DNA of 64,000 nucleotides from Flavobacterium sp. KACC 22761 (GCF_034058155.1 NZ_CP139148.1:62001-126000), one strand, 5' to 3'. Counted from the first letter of the stretch, positions 53,617-63,855 are shown. Notes: a model not told the origin generated them from the letters alone. Translations and numbers: made by a program.

Positions 53617-53655
53617 ATGTACACACAAGGACTTCTTTCACCACCACGATTTTAA
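53617..53655 (+). CDS. Possible 12-residue leader ORF
   Basis: ATG at 53617 to TAA at 53653 encodes MYTQGLLSPPRF. A TATCTTTA element at 53604-53611 suggests transcription starting almost at this ATG. It lies 103 bases upstream of the EamA transporter gene on the same strand. The remainder of the gap contains a GC-rich inverted phrase (CGGCGCGCTTGCCG at 53684-53697). A peptide ending Pro-Pro-Arg-Phe could slow ribosomes, so an attenuator is conceivable. Weak evidence. Confidence 0.3.
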   Translation: MYTQGLLSPPRF

Positions 53656-53758
53656 TATATCTCTGATTTAACGGAGCATACTTTCGGCGCGCTTGCCGAA
53701 TGATTTTCTATGCTTATTTGATAATATTAAAATCAGCCACTTTTGGCACAAAAAATTC

Positions 53759-54631
53759 ATGAAAAATTCTTATTTCTTATTGCATCTAGCCGTTTTTCTG
53801 GCTGGATTCACTGGTGTATTTGGCAAACTGATAACACTCAATGAAGGTTTGTTGACATTCTACCGAGTTCTCTTTTCGGCAATGATTTTATTTATCCTCA
53901 CCCGAATTTTAAAAATTGGAAGCGATACCACAAATTCCGAAAAAAAATCAATTGGCAAAGTTGGAATATTGATTACCGTTCACTGGGTATTTTTCTATGC
54001 CAGCATTAAATATTCAAATATTTCTATTGGCGTAATTTGTTACTGTTTGACTAGCTTTTTTACAGCGATTTTTAAGCCTTTAATTGATAAAACGAATTTC
54101 AAATTTACCGAATTAGTGCTGAGCACTTTGACTTTGGCAGGAATCAGTCTAATATTTCACTTTGATGCTTCTTATCAATTGGGAATTATTCTTGGCGTGA
54201 TTTCTTCGGCTTTTGCAGCGCTTTATACCATTTATAATGAGCGTTTGTTTCAGTTTTACGACAGCAGGCTTATCAATTATTACCAAATGGTTTCGGGCTC
54301 AATTTTCCTTCTTGTTTTATTGCCAGCTTATTTATACTTTTTTCCGGTAGAAACTATTTTTCCTAATTTAAGCAATACGATTTATCTCATTTTGCTGGCA
54401 TTATTTTGCACCGTAGGGCTTTATGTTTTATTTGCCGAAGTATTAAAAAAGATTCCGGCTTTTACCGTAAATCTAACTTTTAACTTAGAACCCATTTATG
54501 CTATTGTGATTGCTTTTCTTTTTTTCAATGAAAGCAAATCAGTAAACGCTTCTTTTTATATCGGAATACTTTTTATTATAAGTTCTGTTGCATTGCAATC
54601 GTATGCATCTTCAAAAGCAAATTCTAAATAA
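53759..54631 (+). CDS. EamA/DMT-family membrane transporter
   Basis: 290 residues from the ATG at 53759 (MKNSYFLLHLAVF). The upstream in-frame extension from 53693 lacks a plausible start. It has ten hydrophobic helices in two EamA repeats of about 140 residues each (ISIGVICYCLTSFFTAIFKPL; later FTVNLTFNLEPIYAIVIAFLFFNE, the typical end of the second repeat). Such proteins export amino acids, nucleotide sugars or other small metabolites. Substrate unknown. It is divergent from GH42 and convergent with susD. Confidence 0.88.
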   Translation: MKNSYFLLHLAVFLAGFTGVFGKLITLNEGLLTFYRVLFSAMILFILTRILKIGSDTTNSEKKSIGKVGILITVHWVFFYASIKYSNISIGVICYCLTSFFTAIFKPLIDKTNFKFTELVLSTLTLAGISLIFHFDASYQLGIILGVISSAFAALYTIYNERLFQFYDSRLINYYQMVSGSIFLLVLLPAYLYFFPVETIFPNLSNTIYLILLALFCTVGLYVLFAEVLKKIPAFTVNLTFNLEPIYAIVIAFLFFNESKSVNASFYIGILFIISSVALQSYASSKANSK

Positions 54632-54648
54632 CTAAGATTTATAAATTT

Positions 54649-54690
54649 GAAAAGCCTGAAAATACTAGATTTTCAGGCTTTTCACTTTCA
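54649..54690. terminator. Bidirectional terminator between the transporter gene and susD
   Basis: AAAAGCCTGAAAAT (54650-54663) pairs with ATTTTCAGGCTTTT (54669-54682), shared by convergent genes. Confidence 0.85.
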
Positions 54691-54740
54691 AAATATATAA
54701 TTTCAATTGCTACATTTGAAATTCATCGGCGTGTAAAAAT

Positions 54741-56168
54741 TTATTTTACATCAAACCAAAGTTTCGTTGTCAGCAAATCTTTGCCTTGATTGGCAACCGC
54801 AGCTTTATAACTGTCTCCGTTTAAAGATTGTTCTGTTCCTGGGTAAAAGAAACGAGAAGGAATTTGACCATCTAGAACTGTTGCTGGACCCGCTTTCAGA
54901 ACAGGATAATCCAATCTTCTCCATTCTGTAAAAGCATCAAGGCCTTGTCCGTAGAAAGCGATCCATTTTTGTGTACCAATTGATTTAGCATAATTTGTAG
55001 CATCGTATTTTACACTTGCCTGATTCAAATAATTCGAAATCGCAGCTACATCCGTAATTCCAAATTGCGTGAACGAAGCCGTAATAGCGTTTTTATAATA
55101 CTGTTCAGCATCTCCAGAAATATAGCCACGCGCCACAGCCTCAGCAAGATTAAACAACGTTTCTGAATAAGAAGCAATTACCGCTGGTGACGTTGAGGTT
55201 AAAAAGTATGTTCCCGGTTTTGATGTTTTGGCAAAACCTTGGCTGTTGGCATCACTGTTCGATAATCCGTTGGCTCCTCCAACATATTTGCCTACGCTAG
55301 CATCTGATGGCAATTGCGCATAAACTGGCAAACGCGGATCTAACAATTCATATAATTTATCCACCATTGTTTTTGAAATTCGGAAATCATCACGAGTTTC
55401 AAACCAAGCCGAAGCCGGATTTTGTTGAGGTGAACTGATGTAAGTAAATTTGAAAGTATCGGCATTACTGCTAATTAATCCGCCTGCATCGCTTGTGGCA
55501 TCAATCGCTGCTTGTTTTGCTAAAGCTGGTTCTCTATCAGAAATTCTTAATGCAATTCGTAAGCGAAGCGAATTCACAAATTTTTTCCATTTTGCAATAT
55601 CGCCTTTGTACACCAAGTCTCCTGTTACAGCACCGTTTGCAGCACTTAACTGAGACTGTGCCTGTTTTAAATCTTCAAGTAATCCGACATAAACTTCTTT
55701 TTGTGTATTATATGCTGGTGTTACTTTTAAACCTGCTTCTTTATACGGAATATTTCCATAAGCGTCTGTCAGCAATAAAAATGTCCAAGAACGCAATGTC
55801 AATGCAATTCCTTTATAATTTGAATTGGCCTGGTCTGCTGGAAAATTGATAATCGTATTCAAATCTGTTATCAATGTCGCGTACCCAGTATTCCATAAAG
55901 AAGTGAATGACGTATTTGAAACATCATATCGATCCGGCTCTGTATATTGGATTTTCGCCCAATGTTGTACAAATAATAACGACGAGTTAAAGTTATTTCC
56001 ATCTCCCCAATACAAATCGGCTCCCTGTTTCAAAGATCCTGTTAATAAATAAGGTGCTAATGGCGTTTCGGTTGCATTTGGATTTTTATTGATATCATCC
56101 AAAGTATCATCATTGCAAGAACCCAGCGTCAATGCAAATAGTGTAATATATAATAGTTTTTTCAGCAT
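54741..56168 (-). CDS. SusD/RagB-family nutrient-binding lipoprotein
   Basis: 475 residues with a lipobox (LGSC, Cys18). It has the helical TPR-like SusD fold, starting ..NKNPNATETPLAPYLLTGSL, typical of the SusD-like family 2 subgroup. The lipoprotein caps the SusC channel on the cell surface and binds an oligosaccharide or peptide. It is 12 bases after susC on the same strand, so it is the second gene of the pair. Confidence 0.93.
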   Translation of the reverse strand: MLKKLLYITLFALTLGSCNDDTLDDINKNPNATETPLAPYLLTGSLKQGADLYWGDGNNFNSSLLFVQHWAKIQYTEPDRYDVSNTSFTSLWNTGYATLITDLNTIINFPADQANSNYKGIALTLRSWTFLLLTDAYGNIPYKEAGLKVTPAYNTQKEVYVGLLEDLKQAQSQLSAANGAVTGDLVYKGDIAKWKKFVNSLRLRIALRISDREPALAKQAAIDATSDAGGLISSNADTFKFTYISSPQQNPASAWFETRDDFRISKTMVDKLYELLDPRLPVYAQLPSDASVGKYVGGANGLSNSDANSQGFAKTSKPGTYFLTSTSPAVIASYSETLFNLAEAVARGYISGDAEQYYKNAITASFTQFGITDVAAISNYLNQASVKYDATNYAKSIGTQKWIAFYGQGLDAFTEWRRLDYPVLKAGPATVLDGQIPSRFFYPGTEQSLNGDSYKAAVANQGKDLLTTKLWFDVK

Positions 56169-56180
56169 GATTCCGAGTTT

Positions 56181-59100
56181 TTAAAATTTAAGATTAACGT
56201 TAAGGCTAAAATTTCTGGTTGTTGGCAAGGCTAAACTTTCTAGTCCTTGTGCATTTCCAGTATTGAAAGCTGTTTCAGGATCAATATTTGGCACATCTTT
56301 GTAAATAAACAATAAGTTACGGCCCGCAGCAGTAATGCTTGCTCCATCTAATCCTAGTTTCTTAGCTATTTTTTTGTCAACATTATAAGTCAATCTAACT
56401 TCTCTAAGTTTTACATAAGTCGAACTGTAGATATAAGCTTCGCTGATATTGTATGATGCTTTATAATATTCCTGCGCACTGATTACTTTATTGTTTGGCG
56501 TTCCATCTGCAAATACACCACCGAAAATCATTCCGTCATCATAAACTGTAACATTGCTTGGAGCAGCTCCGCCAGTTACCAATGTTTTTGGGTTAGAAGT
56601 ATTGTTTCCTGGATAATAATAGCTCAATCCGCCATTTTCAGCACCACGGCCCGGAAGCGTCTGTGCTAAAACTCCTGTGTAGTTTCCGGTTCTGTTTGTT
56701 CCAGAGAAAAGCTCTCCTCCTACGCTTGCATCAACAAGAACCGAAAGTTCAAGATTTTTGTATGTAAATGTGTTCGTAGCGCCTGCCAAATAATCTGGAG
56801 TATAATGTCCTAAAACTCTTTTTGTCGGATCTGCTTTTGGCAATCCGTTTGCTCCTACTACGATATTTCCGTTTGCATCGCGCTCATAAGCTGTTCCGTA
56901 AAGTGCACCATAAGCTTGCCCAACTGATGCCAAAACATCAACACCTCCTGATGAACCAATAGTATAGTTTTGGATTTTTTGATCGTAATCCAAAATTTCA
57001 ACTTTGCTTGTATTCTTAGAATAATTTACGCCAATGTTCCATTTGAAATCTTTCGTTTGAATTGGAGTTCCGTCCAACTGAATTTCAACACCGTGATTGT
57101 TTATTTTTCCGGCATTGATTAATTGCGAATTATAGCCACTTGAAGCTGTTGTTTTGATTTCTAAAATCTGGTCAAAACTGTTCGTGTTATAATAAGCTGC
57201 ATCAAAACGCAATCTGTTTTTCCAGAAAGCAGCTTCTAAACCAACTTCGCTTGAACGTGTTGTTTCTGGCTTCAAATTCTCATTCAATTTTTTCTGAGAA
57301 GAAGTCTGAATCGGATTTCCATCAAACGCCGTTTGGAAATTGTAAACTGTCGATAATTGGTACGGATCTGCGTCATTTCCTACTTCAGACCAACCTCCAC
57401 GTACTTTTAAGAAATCAAGTGTATTGCTTTTGATTTTCAAAGCATCGGTCAACACAACGCTACCATTAATCGAAGGATAGAAATAAGAACGATTATTGCT
57501 TGGCAATGTTGATGACCAGTCGTTACGAGCGGTAACATTCAAAAACGCATAATTTCTGAAACCCAATTGCGCCGAAGCATAAGCACTATAAACTCTTAAA
57601 CGAGAATACGAATTTGATGAAGTCAACGGATCACGTGAATTCGTCAACGTGTATAAATCTGGTACGGCCAAACGTGGCGCTTTTTGATAATTGTTTGCAT
57701 CACTATGGTTACGCACGTTGAATCCCGCAAGCGCATCCAAACTAAAATCGTCGTTCAAGTTTTTTGTATATTGAAAAATACCTTCTGTATTTCTTTCATT
57801 TACTGTGTAAGCATCTTCAGCATACGATCCGAAAGGTGTTCCGTTTGTGCCATACTTAATCGTATATTTTCTTCTATCATTATAATAGTCAGTTCCTGTA
57901 CGGAATCTAAAATTAAGTCCGTCTATAATTTTTGCATCTAAATGAATATCTCCAATTAAACGATTACGTTGCTGACTTGTAGTGTTGTAATACGCATTCC
58001 AATATGGATTGCTGTAATAGCTGTTGTTCCAGTTTCTTGTCCAATCATTTTGAAGATCATTGATGTCAACTTGACGTCCGAACCAAAGAAACTGCAACAT
58101 CACACCTGCAGCACGTCCGCCTGAAGGTCCACCTGGAAGTTGTGGCGCATCAGTAACGATATAATTGGCATTCACACCAACTTTTACGTTTTTAGAAATT
58201 TGGTAATTTGTATTAATAGTAAAATTTGTTTTGTTTATTTCACTATTTGGTACAGTTCCCAATTGTTTTTGATTGTTCACTCCCAAACGAAAATCTGATT
58301 TTTCGTCTGATTTGGCTACCGAAACACTATTGTCATAAGTAAGCCCTGTATTGAAGAAATCTTTTACGTTATTAGGATGCGCTACAAAAGGCACAGCAAC
58401 TCCATTTGAATAAAATTGCGGAATTAAGCGCCCGTCTAATCTTGGTCCCCAGCTTTCATCAACTCCATCGTTGACACCGCCACCTTTACCATCTACATAG
58501 CTGAATTTTCCATTTGAACCTTGTCCGTATGAATTTTGGAAAGCAGGCAAAGTGCTCACTTGAGAAATCGTAATTCCAGAATTCACGCTAATACCTAATC
58601 CTTTTTGACCTTTTCCAGATTTTGTCGTGATCAAAACAACACCATGAGCCGCACGCGATCCATAAAGTGCCGCCGCGTTTGGTCCTTTCAATACAGTTAA
58701 TGTTTCAATATCCTGTGGATTCAAATCGGCAATTGCATTTCTGAAATCACGAGTTGCTCCACCAAAATTTAGTTGAGAATTATCAACAGGAACTCCATCA
58801 ACAACAAATAACGGTTGGTTGTTTCCCGCGATAGAAGTTTCTCCACGAATAATAATACGCGAAGATCCCATGTCTCCTTGTGAATTCGTAATACGAACCC
58901 CCGCTAATTTACCTGTAAGGCTGTTTAAGAAATTCGTTTCTTTTGTATTCACCAGTTCCTTTCCCTTAAGCGATTGAGTCGTATATCCTAACGATTTCTT
59001 TTCTTTTGTAATTCCAAGCGCTGTAACAACAACTTCTGACAATGCATTTTGTTCTTGTTCAAGAGCTATGACAACTGCATTTTTCTGAACAATAACTTCG

Positions 59101-59369
59101 GTTTTTTTATACCCTAAATAGCTTATTATTAATGTATATGGGAATTTTTGTCCAGTTTGGAAAAAAAACTTTCCATCTAAATCAGTTACCACTCCGTGCG
59201 TTGTTCCTTTAATATTGACCGAAGCCCCAATAACAGGCTCTTTTGTAACTGCATCAACTACTGTTCCTTCAAGTTTTGACTGGATTAACGGTTTCGTCTC
59301 TTGTGCCTTAACCCCTATGGAAATCAAGAAAATACACAACAGAATATATCTATTTAATTTTTTTTTCAT
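56181..59369 (-). CDS. SusC/RagA-family TonB-linked outer-membrane transporter
   Basis: 1062 residues. Signal peptide ending GVKAQ, a CarboxypepD_reg domain (about 30-110, LEGTVVDAVTKEPVIGASVNI), the plug domain (about 120-240, ending with LTVLKGPNAAALYGSRAAHGV, the SusC signature) and a long barrel. It imports glycans, peptides or other large nutrients with TonB energy. The pair is not joined in one operon to a glycoside hydrolase. Promoter and long leader are described at 59370-59752. Confidence 0.95.
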   Translation of the reverse strand: MKKKLNRYILLCIFLISIGVKAQETKPLIQSKLEGTVVDAVTKEPVIGASVNIKGTTHGVVTDLDGKFFFQTGQKFPYTLIISYLGYKKTEVIVQKNAVVIALEQEQNALSEVVVTALGITKEKKSLGYTTQSLKGKELVNTKETNFLNSLTGKLAGVRITNSQGDMGSSRIIIRGETSIAGNNQPLFVVDGVPVDNSQLNFGGATRDFRNAIADLNPQDIETLTVLKGPNAAALYGSRAAHGVVLITTKSGKGQKGLGISVNSGITISQVSTLPAFQNSYGQGSNGKFSYVDGKGGGVNDGVDESWGPRLDGRLIPQFYSNGVAVPFVAHPNNVKDFFNTGLTYDNSVSVAKSDEKSDFRLGVNNQKQLGTVPNSEINKTNFTINTNYQISKNVKVGVNANYIVTDAPQLPGGPSGGRAAGVMLQFLWFGRQVDINDLQNDWTRNWNNSYYSNPYWNAYYNTTSQQRNRLIGDIHLDAKIIDGLNFRFRTGTDYYNDRRKYTIKYGTNGTPFGSYAEDAYTVNERNTEGIFQYTKNLNDDFSLDALAGFNVRNHSDANNYQKAPRLAVPDLYTLTNSRDPLTSSNSYSRLRVYSAYASAQLGFRNYAFLNVTARNDWSSTLPSNNRSYFYPSINGSVVLTDALKIKSNTLDFLKVRGGWSEVGNDADPYQLSTVYNFQTAFDGNPIQTSSQKKLNENLKPETTRSSEVGLEAAFWKNRLRFDAAYYNTNSFDQILEIKTTASSGYNSQLINAGKINNHGVEIQLDGTPIQTKDFKWNIGVNYSKNTSKVEILDYDQKIQNYTIGSSGGVDVLASVGQAYGALYGTAYERDANGNIVVGANGLPKADPTKRVLGHYTPDYLAGATNTFTYKNLELSVLVDASVGGELFSGTNRTGNYTGVLAQTLPGRGAENGGLSYYYPGNNTSNPKTLVTGGAAPSNVTVYDDGMIFGGVFADGTPNNKVISAQEYYKASYNISEAYIYSSTYVKLREVRLTYNVDKKIAKKLGLDGASITAAGRNLLFIYKDVPNIDPETAFNTGNAQGLESLALPTTRNFSLNVNLKF

Positions 59370-59773
59370 TACTTTGTTTTAGTTTAATAAAAAGGTCAGC
59401 CGAAAACAGATTTATTCTATTTTCGCTTTCCTTCTAGAGATGACAATTTCTTTAAGCTTCACCATTTCTGCTGCAACAGAAATGGTTTTTTCTTTTTTAT
59501 CTGCAACACATTCGTTTTTTCATTTTTCTTTTTTTTTATTTTGGGTTATTATTATTTTATTGGTCCATACAATAGTATTCCCCCTGCAATTGAGGTTTTT
59601 TGCTATAAAATTTAATAAATCAAGTATTGAAGAATTTTAGCAGAGACATCTCCTAAAACATAAACCGTCAAAAAGTTCTTGCTCGCTCAGAAATACATCT
59701 GACAGTTTTTAATCTTTATTTTAAATTCTACTAATTTGATAGAACAAAGGTAAATTTAAAAATAGTAACTCAA
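59370..59773 (-). promoter_or_regulatory. susC promoter and long 5' leader
   Basis: On the minus strand a -7 element TACCTTTG (plus strand 59745-59752) has a TTTG -33 element 18-19 bases upstream (CAA at 59771-59773), close to the Bacteroidota consensus. This gives a leader of about 370 bases before the ATG at 59369. In the leader are a hairpin CCATTTCTGC / GCAGAAATGG-like at about 59462-59485 and a short ORF MSLLKFFNT with a good RBS. I cannot say whether it regulates. Confidence 0.55.
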
Positions 59774-60166
59774 AAACTTTATGCGCTTTTTTTGCAAAAA
59801 AAATGTTAACTAAAATTTTTTAGCAATTTTAAATCGTTAAAAACTAATCAGTTAAAATAAAAATAAATTTTAGCGTGATATGAGAAATTTCTGAAAACAG
59901 CCTATCAAGGTCGAATTTACTGTATCGTTTTCGTTTAAAATAAATGTATTTAAAACACAAAAAAGTATCACAATAAACCCCAAAAGTGGACTATTTTACA
60001 CCTCCTTTTTCATCATTTTTCTCTAACTTAGCGGTCTGTATTTTAAAACGTACGATTTAAAACAAACTTTGTTTTTCTGCAAACCACTGAACAAAAAAGC
60101 ATTACTGTTTTTTCATTTATTTTTTTGCAGCAAACATTCTTCTAATAATTTAGTTAATTGAAAACT
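59774..60166. other. Gap upstream of gnd
   Basis: About 390 AT-rich bases divergent between susC and gnd. No ORF, strong hairpin or TAnnTTTG that I can support for gnd. It must carry the gnd promoter. Confidence 0.5.
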
Positions 60167-61576
60167 ATGAACAAATTTGATTTTGGAATTGTAGGATTAG
60201 GTGTAATGGGCCGAAACTTACTTTTAAATATTGCCAGTCATAATTTTGCGGCTGCAGGTTTAGATTTAGACACAGAAAAAGTCAATTCCCTTCAGCAAGA
60301 AGCCGATGCAAACCACACAATTGAAGCCACTACAGATGTTAAGCATTTTGTAGAGCTTATCCAACAGCCAAGAGCGATTATGTTATTGGTTCCTGCAGGA
60401 AAACCTGTTGACAGTGCAATCGCTAGCTTGCTTCCTCATTTAGATAAAGGCGACATCATTATTGACGGAGGAAATACTTATTTCACTGATACGGACAGAC
60501 GATTTTTAGAATTATCTGAAAAAGGAATCCATTTCTTCGGGATGGGAATTTCTGGCGGTGAAAAAGGCGCGCGTTTCGGTCCTGCTATGATGCCTGGAGG
60601 AGATCAAAAAGCGTATGAAAGACTTCGCCCTATTTTTGAAGCAATTGCAGCAAAAGTTGACGGAGAACCTTGTGTGGAATATTTAGGAAACGGTTCTGCT
60701 GGAAACTATGTAAAAATGGTTCATAACGGAATTGAATACGGAATCATGCAGTTGATTTCTGAAGTTTATGACCTTATGAAAAGAGGTTATAATATTGATG
60801 ATGAAACCATTCAGAAAACTTTTGCAGAATGGAATCAAACTGATGATTTAAGATCTTATTTAATTGAAATTACCGGAAATATCTTAAAACAAAAAGACGA
60901 AGACGGAACGCAATTAATCAACAAAATCTCAGATTGGGCACGATCTAAAGGCACAGGAAAATGGACTTCTCAAAACGCAATGGATTTGCAAGTTCCAGTG
61001 CCAACAATCGATGCGGCGGTTAACATGCGCGATATGTCTAAAACCAAACCGGAAAGAATTGAAGCAGCTAAAAAATTAGTTTGGAACCCAAGCGAAACAA
61101 ATGTTTCTCAAAGTGAAGCAATCGCCGCTTTAAAATCGGCTATGTATTTTTCTATCGTGGTGACTTACGCACAAGGTTTAGCGCAACTTCACACCGCTTC
61201 TAAAGAATATAATTACGGATTAAATCTGGAAACTGTTGCTAAAATCTGGCGTGGTGGCTGTATCATTCGTGCGACAATTTTAGAAGATTTCAGAAAAGCA
61301 TATGTTACAAAAGCAGATTTGTCAAACTTACTTTTAGATAGCGGAATCGCTTCAAAACTAACAGAAAACCAAGCAGGAATGAGAGCGGTTATTCAGTTTG
61401 CAGTTCAAAAAGGATTGCCAGTTTCAGGATTAATGAACTCGTTGGCTTATTTTGATGCTTATCGTTCGGCAAATCTTCCAACAAATTTAATTCAGGCACA
61501 GCGTGATTATTTTGGAGCGCATACTTATGAACGTATAGATAAAGAAGGCGTTTTCCACACACAATGGGCTGAATAA
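60167..61576 (+). CDS. gnd: 6-Phosphogluconate dehydrogenase, decarboxylating
   Basis: 469 residues from the ATG at 60167 (a TTG at 60158 is in frame but unneeded). The NADP fold opens FGIVGLGVMGRNLLLNIA, the substrate block is GGEKGARFGPAMMPGG, and KMVHNGIEYG has the catalytic Lys. It oxidises 6-phosphogluconate to ribulose-5-phosphate, CO2 and NADPH. First gene of the oxidative pentose-phosphate operon, with zwf 28 bases downstream. Confidence 0.96.
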   Translation: MNKFDFGIVGLGVMGRNLLLNIASHNFAAAGLDLDTEKVNSLQQEADANHTIEATTDVKHFVELIQQPRAIMLLVPAGKPVDSAIASLLPHLDKGDIIIDGGNTYFTDTDRRFLELSEKGIHFFGMGISGGEKGARFGPAMMPGGDQKAYERLRPIFEAIAAKVDGEPCVEYLGNGSAGNYVKMVHNGIEYGIMQLISEVYDLMKRGYNIDDETIQKTFAEWNQTDDLRSYLIEITGNILKQKDEDGTQLINKISDWARSKGTGKWTSQNAMDLQVPVPTIDAAVNMRDMSKTKPERIEAAKKLVWNPSETNVSQSEAIAALKSAMYFSIVVTYAQGLAQLHTASKEYNYGLNLETVAKIWRGGCIIRATILEDFRKAYVTKADLSNLLLDSGIASKLTENQAGMRAVIQFAVQKGLPVSGLMNSLAYFDAYRSANLPTNLIQAQRDYFGAHTYERIDKEGVFHTQWAE

Positions 61577-61604
61577 GCAACTTAAAGCAACACAACTACA
61601 CACA

Positions 61605-63137
61605 ATGACTAAAAATAAACTAAAGAATCCAACAATCATTGTCATTTTTGGAGGAACCGGAGATTTGGCAAAGAGAAAGCTCTTTCCCGCATTTCAAAAT
61701 CTGTACCTTGACGGACGCATGTCTGAAAAGTTTCAGATTATTGCTCTTGGAAGAGCAGAAAAAACCAATGAAGATTTTCGCGCTTATGTAGCAGAAAATC
61801 TGGCTCTTTTTTCAAGAAAAAAAGGAATTGATGATCCAGAAACCGAAAAATTTCTTTCGCACATCACCTACCACAGTCTTGATATTGACAAAGAAGAATC
61901 TTATATTGGATTAAATGAAAAAATCGAAGGTTTTGATACCGCTTTTGGCGAACGCGCCAATCGTCTTTTCTATCTTTCAATTACACCTTCTTTCATTTCA
62001 ACGATTTCAAGCAGTATCAAAAAAATCGGACTTGCAGCAAATCCGAAACAAGATCGTATTATTATCGAAAAACCTTTTGGTTACGATAAAACTTCTGCAA
62101 TTGCACTAAATGAAATGCTTTCGCAGACTTTCAAAGAAGAGCAGATTTACAGAATCGATCACTATTTAGGAAAAGAAACCGTTCAGAATATCTTGGCTTT
62201 CCGTTTCGGAAATTCGATGTTTGAACCTTTATGGAGCCGTAACTTTATTGATTTTGTCCAAATTACCGTTGCAGAAGAAGTCGGCGTTGAAGAACGAGGC
62301 GGATTCTACGAAGGAGTTGGAGCATTAAAAGATATGATTCAGAATCACTTGCTTCAAATTTTATGTATGACGGCTATGGAAGCGCCTGCGTCATTGAATG
62401 CAGATGACATTCGTAACCGAAAAGCCGATGTTTTGAAATCAATTCGTCGCATCAAACCAGAAGAAGTGGATCATTATATTGTAAGAGGTCAATATGATGC
62501 TGGAGAAATAAAAGGAGTTCCAGTTCCGGGTTATCGCCAAGACAAAGGCATTGCACCAGATTCTAATACTGAGACTTATGTGGCAATGAAAATTTATTTG
62601 GACAACTGGAGATGGCAAGGAATTCCGTTTTATTTGCGTTCAGGAAAAAGAATGGAAGAAAAACAATCTTCAATCATTATTCAGTTTAAACCAGTGCCAC
62701 ATTCTTCATTTTCTTATGGAAAAGAAGGAATGACTCCAAACCGATTGATTATCAACATTCAGCCTGCAATGGATATTAAACTGCAGTTTATGACCAAAAA
62801 ACCAGGTTTATCAATGGCTCTGCGTCCAGCTGAAATGGTTTTTGATTATTTTGCTTGCTCTACAATGTCTCCAGAAGCTTATGAAACCTTATTGGCAGAT
62901 GCTTTAGCGGGCGACCCTACCCTTTTCATGCGCTGGGATCAGGTGGAAGAAGCTTGGGATGCAATTGATACAATTCAGCAAGTTTGGAAAACAACCGCTC
63001 CTAAAAATTTCCCAAATTACAAAGCAGGAAGCTGGGGACCAGAAGAAGCTGATGAGTTATTAGCGCGTCAAGGCCACAAATGGATCCCGAATACACAAAC
63101 AAAAGAAGAAGTTTTAAATGATACAGATTTACAATAA
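61605..63137 (+). CDS. zwf: Glucose-6-phosphate 1-dehydrogenase
   Basis: 510 residues. The coenzyme fold has FGGTGDLAKRKLFPA, and the active-site signature RIDHYLGKETVQN contains the catalytic His and substrate-binding Lys. It makes 6-phosphogluconolactone and NADPH. Its 3' end overlaps pgl by 20 bases, so the two are translated together. Confidence 0.96.
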   Translation: MTKNKLKNPTIIVIFGGTGDLAKRKLFPAFQNLYLDGRMSEKFQIIALGRAEKTNEDFRAYVAENLALFSRKKGIDDPETEKFLSHITYHSLDIDKEESYIGLNEKIEGFDTAFGERANRLFYLSITPSFISTISSSIKKIGLAANPKQDRIIIEKPFGYDKTSAIALNEMLSQTFKEEQIYRIDHYLGKETVQNILAFRFGNSMFEPLWSRNFIDFVQITVAEEVGVEERGGFYEGVGALKDMIQNHLLQILCMTAMEAPASLNADDIRNRKADVLKSIRRIKPEEVDHYIVRGQYDAGEIKGVPVPGYRQDKGIAPDSNTETYVAMKIYLDNWRWQGIPFYLRSGKRMEEKQSSIIIQFKPVPHSSFSYGKEGMTPNRLIINIQPAMDIKLQFMTKKPGLSMALRPAEMVFDYFACSTMSPEAYETLLADALAGDPTLFMRWDQVEEAWDAIDTIQQVWKTTAPKNFPNYKAGSWGPEEADELLARQGHKWIPNTQTKEEVLNDTDLQ

Positions 63138-63834
63138 CACAGAAGAAATCAATATTGCAGCTGCAGATCTTTTTGTAGCTTCTGCTCAAAAAGCAATTGC
63201 GGCAAAAGGAAAATTTACTGCTGTTCTTACTGGAGGCTCTTCTCCTGCAGGAATCTATAAATTATTAGCTTCTGATGCTTATAAAAATAAAATCGACTGG
63301 AGCAAAGTTTATATTTTTTGGGGCGATGAAAGATGGGTTCCATTAAACGATGATTTGAGCAATGCTAAAATGTCGTATGCAACTTTATTAAGCCACGTTC
63401 CAATTCCGCAAGAGAACATTTTTGAAATGTACAAAGATGGCATAACTCCTGAAGAATACGCTGCAACTTACGAGCAATCTGTAAGAGCAGTTTTAGGCGA
63501 AGAAGGAAAATTTGACCTGATTTTATTGGGCATGGGAGATGACGGACATACTGCGTCTCTTTTCCCGGGCGAAGCTGTTTTAGAAGAGCAAACTAAATGG
63601 GTTGATGCTTATTATTTAGCACCGCAGAAAATGTATCGAATCACGCTTACAGCTCCTTTAATCAACAAAGCAGAAAAAATTGTGGTTGTGGCTTTTGGCG
63701 AGAAAAAAACACACGCTTTGAAAGAAGTTACAACTGGCGAATACAATCCAACTTTATATCCAATGCAATTGATTAAACCAATTTCTGGTGAATTATTGTT
63801 TTTGGTGGATAAAGCTGCAGCTGGAACAAATTAA
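63118..63834 (+). CDS. pgl: 6-Phosphogluconolactonase
   Basis: 238 residues. Hydrolyses the lactone to 6-phosphogluconate. Family motifs are LTGGSSPAGIYKLL, FWGDERWVP and GMGDDGHTASLFPG. Overlaps zwf and ends the operon. Confidence 0.95.
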   Translation: MIQIYNNTEEINIAAADLFVASAQKAIAAKGKFTAVLTGGSSPAGIYKLLASDAYKNKIDWSKVYIFWGDERWVPLNDDLSNAKMSYATLLSHVPIPQENIFEMYKDGITPEEYAATYEQSVRAVLGEEGKFDLILLGMGDDGHTASLFPGEAVLEEQTKWVDAYYLAPQKMYRITLTAPLINKAEKIVVVAFGEKKTHALKEVTTGEYNPTLYPMQLIKPISGELLFLVDKAAAGTN

Positions 63835-63855
63835 TTTTGATTTAAAATAATTTAT

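Noticed and set aside
59440-59640. 66-codon plus-strand ORF in the susC leader
   Set aside because: AT-rich hydrophobic translation with no RBS, overlapping the leader hairpin on the opposite strand. Most likely a shadow of A/T-rich DNA.
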